From the NCBI GenBank assembly GCA_023525715.1, contig CM042010.1, positions 67,733,966-67,797,965 of the forward strand: a stretch of 64,000 bases of DNA. The letters run 5' to 3'. Made by a program: the position numbers and the translations under genes. The first letter of the stretch is position 1. Each line of letters starts with the position of its first letter. Positions 49,244 to 64,000 of the stretch are shown here, in pieces. The DNA is from Cichorium intybus (Eukaryota; Streptophyta; Magnoliopsida; Asterales; Asteraceae). The notes beneath the pieces are model-generated. The model was given only the letters and a program-made list of their open reading frames with translations, did no database searches and was not told the DNA's origin.

Positions 49244-49616
49244 TTTTATAAATACTAATAATAATACATGAAACTAGAATATTAAAATAATTACCAAATT
49301 ACAAATTATGAAATACAAATTAAAAATTACAATTTAAAGATTACAAGTTACAAATTTAAAAGTACGAATAATAAACTAATTAAACATTACAATATCTAAA
49401 ATACAAATTTTATTACATATTGTATTTTACTTTAATTGATCGCAACAGTTTCTCTAATTTTCCGTCCATCTTCTAACATGGTACTGTGATCCATGAAAAT
49501 GATTAAAATATTGTCATCTTTTACTTTTTAATCTTTAATCTTCATATTATTTTCTTTAAGGGCATTCTTCACATCCAAAGATTTTTGGTAGCGTTCGAAA
49601 CTCTTTTTATTTTCTT

Positions 49617-50461
49617 CTATATGTTTTTCAAGTATTTTATCAAGACTGCTACCAAATGACGAACTAGAATTAGCAACTTTTCCTTTTGCTGCTTTTTTGT
49701 TGCATTCCTAACAACCGGACGAGTTGTAACTTCATCATTATCCAGGTTAATGAAAGATTCCACATTTGACGAAGATCTAGAAGCCTTAGAAGCAGTGGTG
49801 AAGATAGCCATTTGGCTTCATGTTTAAGGATATTCCAAATTTGATTGTGCCTAAAGTCAACATTATATCTTGCATGATATTGCTCAAGAGCTCCGGTTGT
49901 CACATCATCCTCAGACCATCCACTGAGGTGCTGGCTTTTCAACACTCAATATGTTTTATTGAATGCAACTACAAGTGGGTTCATGTAATGCCAATGACTT
50001 TTGAAGTTGGCGTGATTTCTTACAATGTTCGGCGTGTTGTTACTTTCATAGTATGTAGCTATTCGTTCCCAGAACTCTTTATCGTGTTGTTGGCTTCCAG
50101 TAATGTTGTCTGATGACAGTATGTAGCCAAGCTTTTGCCAACAATATTTCTTCATCTTTGCTCCAGTAGGTTTTTTTTAAGTTTTTGATCGTTTGTTGGT
50201 GGGACTTTTCTTTTGGTGTTGGCTCCTATTCTGGAATCTGGGAGGATATGGGAGTGGAGTATTTGGGTATGGATTAGGGTAGGGAGAATTTTGGTATGTA
50301 TTTGGGTAGGAAGAATTTTGGTACGGATTTAGGTAAGGAGGGTGTGGAGATATCGAGTATGGAGAATTTAGGTATGTATTTGGGTATGGAGGTTGTGGAG
50401 GATTGTTTGGATTTTCAGGATCATTAAAAGATAACAGATTTGTATAGTAATTTGGATTCAT
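49617..50461 (-). pseudogene. Harbinger ORF1, Myb/SANT-like DNA-binding protein
   Basis: Minus-strand pieces (50461-50177, 50155-49946, 49945-49617) read in order. They give a Pro/Tyr/Asn-rich start (repeats of YPNTYQNSPYPN type), then a trihelix/Myb-like region (KEFWERIATYY, then NFKSHWHYMNPLV, then KYNVD-like ARYNVDFRHNQIWNILKHEAKW). Stops and frameshifts separate the pieces. In PIF/Harbinger elements this protein assists the transposase in binding the element ends. Confidence 0.8.
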
Positions 50462-50579
50462 TATTCTTGTATCAGATGGTTGTGTGCAAATGAGAATAAA
50501 GATAGAATATAACTGGTAGGTGTGAATGATAACATGATAGGTGCCCTTTATTTACAGTCAAAGAATCTTATCTGTATGT

Positions 50580-50800
50580 GACTTTAGTTTGGATTTCATT
50601 TGAGTTTAGTTTGGATTTCATTTAACTTTAATTTGTATTTCATTTTACTTTAATTTGGATTCCATTTAACTTTAATTCGGATTTCATTTAACTTTAATTT
50701 GGCGTTCATTTTACTTTAATTTGAATTTGATTATTTTACTTTAACTTAAATTTTATTTCATTTCATTCGAATTTAATTTGGATTTGATCGAATATAATTC
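50580..50800. repeat. Minisatellite in the Harbinger intergenic region
   Basis: About nine degenerate 22-24-bp units around ACTTTAATTTGGATTTCATT. It lies between the divergent ORF1 and transposase genes, where both promoters would be. Confidence 0.8.
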
Positions 50801-50997
50801 AGATTTCATTAGATAAGCTCTTTTTTGTTATAAAAGAAGACAACCACTTCTATTATTTCACTACTACCAATTCAAACTATTTCGTACATTCTTTTTATAC
50901 GATGTGATCATTATCCTTAGATGATTCTGCTTCCAAATTCATAATCAACCAACTCACAAGTAACTCTACCTTTCAGCTATATAAGGAGCTAAACTAC

Positions 50998-52185
50998 TTG
51001 GAAGCAGAACAGTCAGATGCTGAAAGTTCAAGACATATTGGACAAAGTAGAAGACATATAAATAGAAATCCTGAAACATACCATGAGCATATTTGGAAAT
51101 ACTATTTTGATGTGCATCCTGTTTTTCCACCACAAATATTTAGACGAAGATATCGGATAAGGCGAGAACTATTTATTCGAATAGTTGACGGCATCTCTAA
51201 CCATTTTGTTTATTTTCAACAAAGAAAATATGCTTTAGGTAACAATGGTCTTTCCCCTTTACAAAAATGCACTGCTGACATACACTAGTTGGCATATTAT
51301 ACATCCGGTGACCTCTTTGATAAATACATACGAATTGGTGAATCAACTTCAATCGAATGTCTACAAAAATTTTGTCGATGTTTGATTGAGGTTTATGCAA
51401 GACATTATTTGCAAAAACCTAATGCTAATGACATCCAAAATTTAGTATAGCAACATTCAGAAAAGCACGGGTTTCCTGGAATGTTAGGAAGTATTGATTG
51501 CATGCACTGGCCTTGCAAAAATTGTCATGTTGCATGGCAATGTCAATATACTCGAGGTGATCAAGGGTGCAAAACAATTATGCTAGAAGAAGTTGCATCA
51601 CAAGACCTTTGGATATGGCATGCACATTTCAGGGTAGCTGGATCTAACAATGAAATTTAATGTACTTAATCGGTCACCGTTATTCAATGAACATTACAAG
51701 GGTATGCTCCTGAATGCATATTTACGGTTAATGGAAGAATATACATGAAAGGATATTATCTTGCAGATGGTATCTATCCTGAATGGGCTACAATGGTTAA
51801 AAGTTTTCCACATCCGGCTGATCCAAAATGGATCAAGTTTAAATAAATGCAAGAGGCTGCAAGAAAGGATGTCTAGAGAACATTTAGTGTTCTTCAAGCT
51901 CGTTGGGCAATTGTACAAGGTCCAGTAAGATCTTGGCAACTTAAAAACATATAGAATATAATGTATGCATGCATTATATTACGTAATATGATTGTAGAAA
52001 ATGAAGAAAATGCAATTAGTAATTGGTCAGATGATGTTGATCCTCCAATACCTGTGAATCGAGGACCTACTGAAGAAGTTCAATATCAAATTCAAAGAAA
52101 CTCTAAGCTATGTGATAGTGCAATACATCATCCTCTTCAACATGATTTAATGGAGCATATTTGGGAACATTTTATTAATACATAA
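50998..52185 (+). pseudogene. PIF/Harbinger transposase, broken
   Basis: The frame begins near 50998 and shows FRRRYRIRRELFIRIVDGI, the helical N-terminal part. Several in-frame stops follow (51286, 51448 and later). The DDE core is recognisable: GMLGSIDCMHWPCKN carries the first Asp and YYLADGIYPEWATMVK the second. The usual third acidic residue in VERAFG is a TAG stop here (V*RTFSVLQARW near 51874). The end (DLMEHIWEHF) is preserved. It cannot make active transposase. Confidence 0.85.
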
Positions 52186-52249
52186 TTTCAATAGGTTGTA
52201 TTATAATATATAATACGTTATCATTTTATAATATATATTTAAGAATTTA

Positions 52250-52250
52250 T

Positions 52251-52336
<86 letters not shown>
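52250..52336. repeat. (AC)n-(AT)n compound array
   Basis: About ten AC units followed by about 32 AT units. Confidence 0.95.
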
Positions 52337-52339
<3 letters not shown>

Positions 52340-52561
52340 GACAAATAAATTTTTATAAAATAAAATTATTTACTTACAAATTAATATATATCATTTTAAT
52401 TAACTAAATGCATTAATTTATTGAATATAAATTGAAATAACTTATTAAATATAAAATAAATCAAAAAAATAATAGATATATTAGTTACATAAATATATTA
52501 GAAATACATTTTAAATGAAAAATCATTTCTTTTTACATTTAATTTTCATTTAAAATTTATG

Positions 52562-52741
<180 letters not shown>

Positions 52742-52743
52742 TG

Positions 52744-54256
52744 TAGGTTCAAATGTGGACACTAATTATTGTGTGAGTGTATGACCATTTCTGGACCAAT
52801 CAACTGAAAGGGGTAATTTCAGAATTTTACATTCATTTAAATTACTATCCTAAAATAATAAACTAATTAACCTAAAATAAATCCTATAATCATCGAAGAA
52901 CCCTAACTAGCCGTCGGCTTCTTCTTCTTTAATCATATTCTCGTCTCTCTACCTTCTTCACGCCCTCTTTCATCTCTTTCTTTTTTCGGCGAGTCCAAAT
53001 GCCCAACGCCACCACAGGTACGTCGTCCACCTCCAAAGACAGCCACCACCTGCGTTTTCCACCATCACTGCCTACACCCTTCGCCCCTATTCTCATTCGT
53101 CTCGTCTAAACCCTAGAACATCATCACCTGCAACCCACTTGCTTCTTACCATCGACAAAGTCTTAGCAGTCATCAAACACGCTAAGCAATCAGACGCAGC
53201 AACGGCCATGATCTTCTTCAACCCAAATCCGAGCAACCATCAAACAATCCAAGTCCAGGCAATCGTATGACGATATTTGCACCTCCGATCATCGAAGTGA
53301 TGGAAATGGCTGAACTTGTACAGCAAAAATTCATGAAATCTCATATAGTGCCAAAGAAGCATTCTTTCAAACACTTGGCGTCCATGCCTCAAGGAGAATT
53401 AATCAAGATATTATGTTCAGGTACAGAAATCAAGATCACTGAAACCGTCGTTGATCCTTTTGAGGAGTTACTTTTGATCAATAGAGTGGAGATAACTTCA
53501 CAGGATTTGTACTCGTCTAAGAATTTCGTTGTACATGGAATCACACAAGCATTCTTCATACATTCTCTGAGAATACATTCTCTGTTTGATTATTTCATAA
53601 TACAATCTTTGATGATTCTTTCAGAATATATACGCTGATATGATCATAGTGTATTATATTATGATTCTTTCAATTCTATTATATTTTTCTATTATTCTGA
53701 TAGAATATTTAATCTTTTGATGTATTTGTCTATTGTTTTTTAAGAATTGCTTATTCTTATGTCTTAATGTATTTTGTCCATTTTTAAGAATACTTATTCA
53801 AGAATATCTTAATGTATTTGTCCATTATTATTAGTCGTATTCTTTAAGAATAAAGCGTAGCATTCAGAATGTATATTCTATTCTTTAAGAATGTACTTGT
53901 CATTATATTTATTCTTTTTTATATATGGACCGGTATTCTTTAAGAACGTTAATTTAAAAAAAAAACTAAACAACAGGGTTAATACATATTAAATAAAAAT
54001 CCTACCAAAATAGAATATAAATATGTATAAAATTCAAAATGCCATCAAATTAGGAGATAATTCGGGAATTTTCTTTTATAAAAATTGATTGATAGACTAA
54101 AATACCATATATAAGGGTCTAATTTGTAAAAACTGATTAATTAATTATTATATATTTACGTTTAGGACCCTGAATCTAGAATCGTAGATCGTTTCGATCC
54201 AACGCTCCACATTTGATCACATGTTCATACAATATTTGAAGTCCACATTTGATCCT

Positions 54257-54257
<1 letters not shown>
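52744..54257. mobile_element. (TA)n-inserted inverted-repeat element 1, gene-carrying
   Basis: The ends TAGGTTCAAATGTGGAC (52744-52760) and its complement with one mismatch (54241-54257) are 17-bp terminal inverted repeats. Long TA arrays adjoin both sides. The inside is mostly host-gene-like sequence (52900-53560) followed by AT-rich filler with ATTCTTTAAGAAT motifs. No transposase, so it is non-autonomous; the superfamily is unclear (micron-like or Pack-MULE-like). Confidence 0.65.
53267..53560 (+). pseudogene. Captured fasciclin-domain (FLA-type) gene fragment
   Basis: The frame reads TIFAPP near its start, SHIVPKKHSFKHLASMPQG in the middle and VEITSQDLYSSKNFVVHGI at the end. These are the H1, central and H2 motifs of a plant fasciclin-like arabinogalactan protein domain. 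The signal peptide, AGP regions and rest of the gene are missing. 52900-53260 upstream is pyrimidine-rich and looks like leader sequence of the same or another gene. The frame runs on to 53638 into unrelated sequence. In plants FLA proteins are cell-surface adhesion-type glycoproteins; this fragment is unlikely to do that. Confidence 0.7.

Positions 54258-54258
<1 letters not shown>

Positions 54259-54342
<84 letters not shown>
54259..54342. repeat. (TA)n-(CA)n array
   Basis: About 36 TA units then six CA units. Confidence 0.95.
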
Positions 54343-54414
54343 TTAAATGAAAATTAAATGTAAAAAGAAATGATTTTCTCATGCCACCGTTTAATAGGTA
54401 TGAAACTCCATTTC

Positions 54415-54416
<2 letters not shown>

Positions 54417-54504
<88 letters not shown>
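54417..54504. repeat. (TA)n array
   Basis: About 43 TA units, abutting the next element. Confidence 0.95.
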
Positions 54505-55047
<543 letters not shown>

Positions 55048-55166
55048 TAAGGCCATCTCTAATCCATCAAACTCTTATGAGTTAATAGATTGATACATCA
55101 ATAATTCACTTATTATTTTATTGTACCTATTAAAATCAAGTTTAATGGATTACCACATCACCATTG

Positions 55167-55169
<3 letters not shown>

Positions 55170-55213
<44 letters not shown>
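55170..55213. repeat. (TA)n array
   Basis: About 21 TA units. Confidence 0.95.
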
Positions 55214-55217
<4 letters not shown>

Positions 55218-56868
55218 GAAATTAGAATATTAAAATAATTACAAATTTTAATGTTTGGAGGGTTATAATAGAAAACTAAATAAAAAAGTAATAAAAAAAT
55301 CAGCAGATGGTGAACAAACGCGGCTCACTCTCCAGCCCAATCTATATTATCTATCTCTGCCACATGTCGTCCAGCCATGGACTAAGCATTTATTTTTTTC
55401 CATCCGTTTTGTTTTTCGGTGATAACATTTTTTTTCTTTACAAAAAAAATTCTAAAAAAACCAAAGATTTTTAAATTTAATTCTCTACAAAATGAGCACA
55501 ATCATGAAAATTTGAAAAAAAAAATATTTTTTTAATTTATTAATTTTATAAAAAAAACCAGAAAATAAAATATTTTCCAAAAATCATGAAAATTTTGAAG
55601 GATACTTTTAATCTCTATACTAGAGACTTTGTAAAAAGAATTTAAAAAAAATAAGTTTTTGAAATATTCATATTTTAACTTTAAAATTATATTTGTTAAT
55701 ATAAAACATAACATAAATTTTTTATCCAAATTCAAAAAAACAATTGATGGAATTTTTTGTAATGCTATTTTAATGTGTTTGTAAAAAATTCAAAAATATT
55801 ATACTTAAGGATACAAACGTTTTGTTTAAAATATTTTTTACTTTTTATAAAAACATGACATGAAAATTTTCGTTTTTCAAATTAAAAAATGTTTTAAAGG
55901 TTTATTATATATAATATATTATGAACATTTTCAAAAGAACTTAAAAAATAAGGTCGTTTTGGTACCACACTTTATTTTAAAAAATTACAAGTTTTTTTTT
56001 TAAATATTGAATACAATATGATCTAAAATGAGACGATACAAAATATTTATAATTAAAAAAAACTTATGATTCAATATTGTATGATTCTTAATTTGTTATG
56101 ATTCAAAAATATTTTGATTCAAATATTTTATGATTCTTAATTATATCTTTTTATGATTCAAAATTAAATGATTCAACATATATAATGATCCAAAATTTGT
56201 TATGAACAAAAATTTATTTATTTAATATATTACTGATCCAAAATCATGTGATTAAAAAATGATATGATCCAAAATAGTATGATTCAAAATGTTATGATCT
56301 AAAATTTTATGATCCAAAAACTATATGATCCAAGGATAGTATTACCTCAAAATATTATGATGCTTAATTTTTTATGATTCAAAACTTTTATAATTGTTAA
56401 ACATTAAAAACTCGAACCTATATTTAGTTTAAAAACATAAAAAAATAAAAAAAATGAAAAAAACAAAAGATAAAAACAAAAAAATAGTAACACTAGCAAC
56501 TTCAAATATGTAGTAAAAAAATAAAAAAAAACACAAAATTAAAAATTTAAAGAAAAACCCAAAAAATTGAAAAAATAGAAAATAATAAAAAAACGAAAAA
56601 AATAAGTGAAAACCGAGAATATATGCACTTAAAAAATAAAAAAATAAAAAATATTTTAAAAAACGAAAATAAACAAAAAGTCTTACTTAAATGACGTTCC
56701 ATGGACGGTCATTGCATGTGATTAGATAATCGAGTCCGTATTACGTTCCACGGACGTGCGTCGCATGCGAACGCGTCACACCGAAGTATTGAGTTTGACG
56801 TTTGTGCCTTTACGAAGTGGGTGGTGGAGAAATGTCCTCACTATTTTTTGAGTCCTCACCGGATCCAC

Positions 56869-56983
<115 letters not shown>

Positions 56984-57035
56984 ACCATTGTGTTAGTGAA
57001 ATGGAGTTGTATCCCCATTAAACCGTGGTATGAGA

Positions 57036-57169
57036 AATTTATTTCTTTTTACGTTTAACTTTTATTTAAAGTGTGTGTGTAAATTTATTTCTTTTTACGT
57101 TTAACTTTTATTTAAAGTGTGTGTACACACACACTTTAAATAAAAGTTAAACGTAAAAAGAAATAAATT
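57036..57169. repeat. Perfect palindrome with duplicated arm
   Basis: 57081-57124 and 57125-57168 are exact inverted copies (44 bp each arm). The left arm is itself tandemly duplicated (57036-57080). The pairing continues outward with mismatches to about 56985 and 57240. Confidence 0.88.
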
Positions 57170-57292
57170 TCTCATACCACCGTTTTATGGGATATAACTG
57201 CATTTCATTAAATGCAACCCACAATGGTGAGTTCAAGTCATTAAATTGTCATATCATCTGTTGAACTCCTCATTGAATCCCATTGGGGATGG

Positions 57293-58480
57293 TGCAAGAC
57301 AAGGTAAAAGCAACTCGTAGTTTATTATTTTTTTCAGCTTAACGGTTGAAAGAAATAATTATTAAAGTTTTGTAACTGAGAGTTCGATTTATTTTTCAAG
57401 AAAGTGTGATTTTGCTCAATTTGTATTTTCTCACCAATGATGAATGCTAAACGTTTGTGTTAACATTTAGGTTGATTGACAAAATTCGCGTAACAGATTT
57501 CTAAATATAAAAATGAACAAGTTGACATAGTTAGGTCAAAAAAATATAATATTGTTCTTCATTAAACAAGTGCATATACATATTACAAAAAACTAATATT
57601 AATTTATGATATTTTTCTGGCATTCTCAATTTCTCTTACAAGAGTTATTTGGGTCGTTTTAGAGATGTATTAGGGTGGGTTTTGAATGACTTTGACATTG
57701 GCTATGATGTTGTTGGATTTGACATTTGATGAAGACCGCGTATGATATTTTGAGAACAATGTTGGCAAGTCTGACTAGTATAGGTATATCGACATCTATT
57801 TTTACAAAGCCAAAATGACATTGTATCCCTATGAAGTCTTAAGTTTTGTTTTAAAATATCCATAAAGTATTTTTTTTGTTGTCTATGGGCATAAACTTTG
57901 GTGTGACCAGCTTATAAGAGACCACGACTTATTAAAGCTGGTATACACTGCCATGTCATTGATGTCATTAACTGTGTGTCATTAAAATCAATTAGGGTAT
58001 GTAATCATTGGCGTTTCCTGCAACTCCATTTCTCTCTCTTTTTATCTCTTGATTTTTATACCTCTACAATTTCACAAAATCATAACACCTTATGACTTTT
58101 TTCCGCCATTAATGTTACCCACCAAGCTTCATGAATAAGAACAATAATCCATCATCCTTCTGTAACTCAAATTCCATGGTGACCAAGGAAATGTTCTGAA
58201 TATTAGTCTAAAATATCAATGATTTTGTTACCGCTATGGTGTTACTTGACCCATAAAGTTTTCTCAGGTGGTCGGTCTCAACTTCTCACATTCATCTTTG
58301 GGTGGCGTAATACTCGTCGTCGATTTCATTTTTACACGACCTACTCCACCATTAGAACCCTTGGTCGAGTCATAAGGATTCTTGAAAGCCCTCGACAGCG
58401 CACCTACAAACGTTGCTTATGTCATCACCAAGCTCGGTGGATCCTTCACTTTCATAGGCAAGGTAATTTCGTTTCAACCA
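57293..58480. other. Unassigned region, possible gene fragment at 58270-58465
   Basis: Mostly AT-rich. Near 58370-58462 one frame reads FLKALDSAPTNVAYVITKLG and then meets a good donor-like GGCAAG/GTAATTTC. This looks like a piece of a host exon, but I do not recognise the gene and a stop lies upstream. Confidence 0.35.

Positions 58481-60823
<2,343 letters not shown>

Positions 60824-60913
<90 letters not shown>
60824..60913. repeat. (TA)n array
   Basis: About 45 TA units on the right side of element 3. Confidence 0.95.
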
Positions 60914-60914
<1 letters not shown>

Positions 60915-62090
60915 CTCACAAACTGTCCTCAGTAATTCATGGTTTGCATTAACAATGAAATACAATATGAACAGTTGCATGAGAAATGAAAGCTTTAATA
61001 AATAACCTTGTAAATGACGTGAATGATTTGTGGTTTTCACTAATAGTTGCATGGGAAAACACATCCATAAATGTAACGCACACATGTGTTGATCGTTATG
61101 AGATGGTACCTGTGAGATGTTCACGAGGTAGACATTCACTCTTTACAATCCCGAAGGAGCAAGTTTATATCAGGTCATTCGCTTTCTTCTTCTTCTAAAA
61201 ACCTTCTCCATCATTTCTATCAAGCTACTCGATGAGGATGAGGTTGATATGGAATGATAAAATCTAAATGTGTCACTATGATGTCAAAGTTCCGTTCATT
61301 ACACCATGGACTCCCTTGAACCCTGGTAGAAAGTTTTTGGGATGCCTTAATTTAAATGTTTGTGTATGTTTAACGTTTTTGTAACTCATATTTTTATTTA
61401 ATTTATCTATGTTTAACGTGGTATTTTTACAGGACAAGAGAAAATACTGTAAACATTTCAGATGGTTAGACAAGAAATTAACTCTACAAAGCTATAAAGA
61501 TTTGCTTCTTGACATGCATTGTACTTGAATGATACGAAGCTAGAACCAAAAGAAACACATTTGGAGTTAAAGAAGAAGAACAGAAAAAGAACTGATAATT
61601 TGAAATTCGAAGAATAGACGTCAAAACTGAATGAACCGAATGTACTGCAGATAAAGTGAAGAAGCAAAACAAAAACATTAGTTTGAAGTTGGAAGAATAA
61701 AACTTTTCAAATGTTATCTTACCTAGGGATATTTCAGACATGGCAATATTGGTTTCACATTGCCCGCTATAATATTTCTTTTGTTTGTGAAAATACATGT
61801 ATTAGCTTTACCATCATCACTTGATTATTGAAAAGTTTATTAACTAATTATTGTTCATATTATAGCAAAATATCAAAAATCCTACAAGCCTATCAAATAA
61901 ATAATCGACAACTGAAAAATCCAACAAACATATCAAATAAACAATCATACATGGAGGGCATTTCACATTTTGGAATGACTCAAATGGATCAATAGTTGGT
62001 TACAGTCTCCTCACCAAGTCTCCTCACCAATGGAAACGTCATAATTCTTTGAGTTGCCTACATTATTAGGCTAAAACATAATCTTGTCAG
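60914..62090. other. Spacer, no gene recognised
   Basis: Mixed AT-rich sequence. Open frames are short and match nothing I know. Confidence 0.5.
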
Positions 62091-62481
62091 TGTTGGGTAA
62101 TTCTGTTGTGCTGGTTATCTAGTGGAGTTTGATGACGAGTTTGTTAGATGTGAAGGCTTTGACAAATCAACCAAGGTTGGTGAATGGTTGGTGAGTCCAA
62201 GGTTGGTGAAGGTTGGTGAGTCTAAGGTTATGGCTAAAAACTCATCAAATATGTTCATACATGCATTTCACATTACCTTCTCATTTATATAAATAGAGAC
62301 ATTCAGTTGAGAACATTTGTACCTCACCACACCACAACAATGTAGTTGAATATAAATTCCTAGTTACCCGCCGTGGACGTAGGTCAGTTTTGGACCGAAC
62401 CACGTTAAATTCTTGTGTTCTTAATTTGTGAGCTGAGTGTGTGAGTTTCGTGTTTGTATGCTAAGTGTCTTGATCCTAACA
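62091..62481 (+). mobile_element. 5' LTR of copia element 3
   Basis: 391 bp, TGTTGGGTAATT to CCTAACA. TATATAAATA lies at 62286-62295. The primer site TGGTATCAGAGC follows at 62484-62495 after a two-base gap. Confidence 0.85.
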
Positions 62482-62701
62482 AATGGTATCAGAGCGTTGG
62501 TATAGCTCCAGAGAGTGATTTTCTGTTTTTGGGTCGAAAATTTTTTGTCTCAAAAACGATTTTGGTTTACGCCGTTGGAAAGTTCTCGTTCCGCAGATTC
62601 CGAAAATATATTTTTTCGAATTTTTTGAGCGTCGGAAGACCTCCAAATCACCGGTCAAAGTTGGTCAAAACTCGCCGGAAAGTTGGCCGGAAGAAACCAG
62701 A

Positions 62702-63080
62702 TCGCCGGAGAAGACGACACTGTAGCGCCGGAGTCCGCCAGAGAAGACGACACTGTAGCACCGGAGTTTCGCCGGAGAAGACGATACTGTAGCGGTACTG
62801 TAGCGACACTGTAGCGGTACTGTAGCGATACTGTAGCAGAATTTGCAAAACAGGTCCCTGAGGTTCCAGAATTTGCATAACAGGTTCCTCAAGTTCCAGA
62901 AAAATTGCAAAACAGGTCCCTGAAGTTCCAGAATTTGCAAAACAGGTCCCTGAAGTTCCAGAATTTACAAAACAGGTCCCTGAACTTCAGGAAAATTGCA
63001 GTTTGGTCCCTGAACTTCGGGAAAATTGCAGTTTAGTCCCTGAACTTCAGGAAAATTGCAGTTTGGTCCCTCAACTTTGT
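62702..63080 (+). repeat. Compound tandem repeats in the copia 3 leader
   Basis: 62702-62837 holds seven ACTGTAGC octamers and three CGCCGGAGAAGACGA-like units. 62838-62985 holds five units of about 29 bp around CAAAACAGGTCCCTGAAGTT. 62986-63080 holds four related units around GCAGTTTGGTCCCTGAACTT. Confidence 0.88.
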
Positions 63081-63495
63081 CAAAGTCGCAAAACAGTCAC
63101 TCAAACATTTATTTTGGACAGTTTAGCCAGAAAATAATTTGGGTGGGGATTATATTTTGCAAATAACGAGCCAAGAACAGTCGTTAAGTTCAGACAAGGC
63201 TTCGTTTAGTAAAGATTGAACAGTTGGTGGAAGACGCAGATTGAGGCTTTATGTGTCAGAGAATTCAAGATGTGGTATTTGTAAAGGGAGAAAATTAGAG
63301 AATTACAGAAGATCAGACGTTCAGACAAATCCAGCGATGATCAGAGTTTCACGGGTTCAAGAACAGATCATGGGATGAACAGATCAAGTAATTAAGAGAA
63401 AATCCGTTTTCGGTAGATCCAGCAGTGATTAGAAAGTCAGCAGACTTAGGTGTAATCACGGGATCAGAAAGTTCGGTGTTATTCATGACGTTGAG

Positions 63496-64000
63496 GTGTG
63501 GACATTCTTTAGAGTCGATGTCCAAATAGAGGAAATTCTGCTTCTGAGTATGTGTCTGGGTTTGATGCATTTGGACTCAGTGGAAGGCAGTGAAGACTCT
63601 TGGGTCAAGAATTCTGGTGCTTCATTTCATGCTACCCACAGCAGTGAAGCACTGCAGAATCTGAAAGTTGGAGACTTTGGAAAGGTAAGACTTGTGAACG
63701 ATGAATGTTCGCTGTATATGGTCGGATTACCGTCTGAGGGAGTGACCGTTCTAGTTCAGAAGAGAAACAAAGTCCGGTTCACAGAATCTCATGGGCAGAA
63801 GAGGGTGACCTTTTGCAAGTAGGAAGCCTAGAGCTACAAGGAAGATTCAGGTTGAACGAGCATGGAAAGGTTCAGAAAAAACAGTCGAAGGATATTGTGG
63901 CAACAAGAGCACAGAGTATTGTTTCAGTTGCAGGGTTTTGCAACAGTGGGAGCATAGGTCGTGTTTCAATCATAGGTCCAGGACGACAGTGGATTTAGAA
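63496..64000 (+). pseudogene. Copia 3 protease-region remnant
   Basis: The frame reads SEDSWVKNSGASFHATHSSEALQNLKVGDFGKVRL, shown here only in part: NSGASFHAT and GDFGKV are the copia protease landmarks. The catalytic Asp of the usual DSGAS is Asn. Gag is missing: only about 1.1 kb of repeat-rich leader lies between primer site and protease. The frame ends at 63822 and the rest runs to the window edge without clear domains. Confidence 0.65.

Overview
This is nuclear plant DNA from a eudicot with a repeat-rich genome. It has AT-rich spacers, plant-type multi-exon genes, Ty1/copia and Ty3/gypsy LTR retrotransposons with tRNA-Met-type primer sites, a MULE and a PIF/Harbinger element. The family is a guess from general likeness (Asteraceae, lettuce-like); nothing in the window proves it.

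Layout. 1-3742 is the 3' end of a Ty3/gypsy chromovirus (RNase H, integrase, chromodomain-like tail, complete 3' LTR). About 3743-7840 is a decayed MULE on the minus strand, followed by a scrap of gypsy reverse transcriptase. Two apparently intact genes follow, both on the minus strand. One is an RGS1-type seven-transmembrane regulator of G-protein signalling (9677-12958; 11 exons, 458 aa). The other is a TNO1-like trans-Golgi coiled-coil membrane protein (16207-22558; 8 coding exons, 1515 aa). All their exon junctions were placed by hand and keep the frame.

From 23.7 to 55.0 kb lies a Russian-doll nest. A PIF/Harbinger transposon (TAA duplications at 23736 and 55048) was entered by copia element 1 (LTRs 23786-24551 and 48308-49084, duplication GTCAC). 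Copia 1 holds copia element 2 of the same family in reverse orientation (27790-37455, duplication GCTAA). Copia 2 holds a gypsy solo LTR (31577-33930) joined to a deletion of its integrase. Copia 1 also holds a gypsy-LTR-bounded block (39964-47891, duplication GATGT). That block carries a dead RWP-RK (RKD-like) gene with introns and a second copy of the flanking copia sequence.

From 49 to 61 kb the sequence is dominated by ten long (TA)n arrays. Three terminal-inverted-repeat elements sit inside such arrays, and one carries a captured fasciclin-domain (FLA-type) gene fragment. A damaged copia element with a repeat-filled leader starts at 62091 and runs off the window.

Most interesting: arrays of short potential hairpins inside LTRs of two gypsy families, with a compensatory base change; the reconstructable insertion history, including an uninterrupted paralogue of the copia 1 target; the duplicated LTR-plus-flank around the RKD pseudogene; and the (TA)n-associated elements with gene capture.
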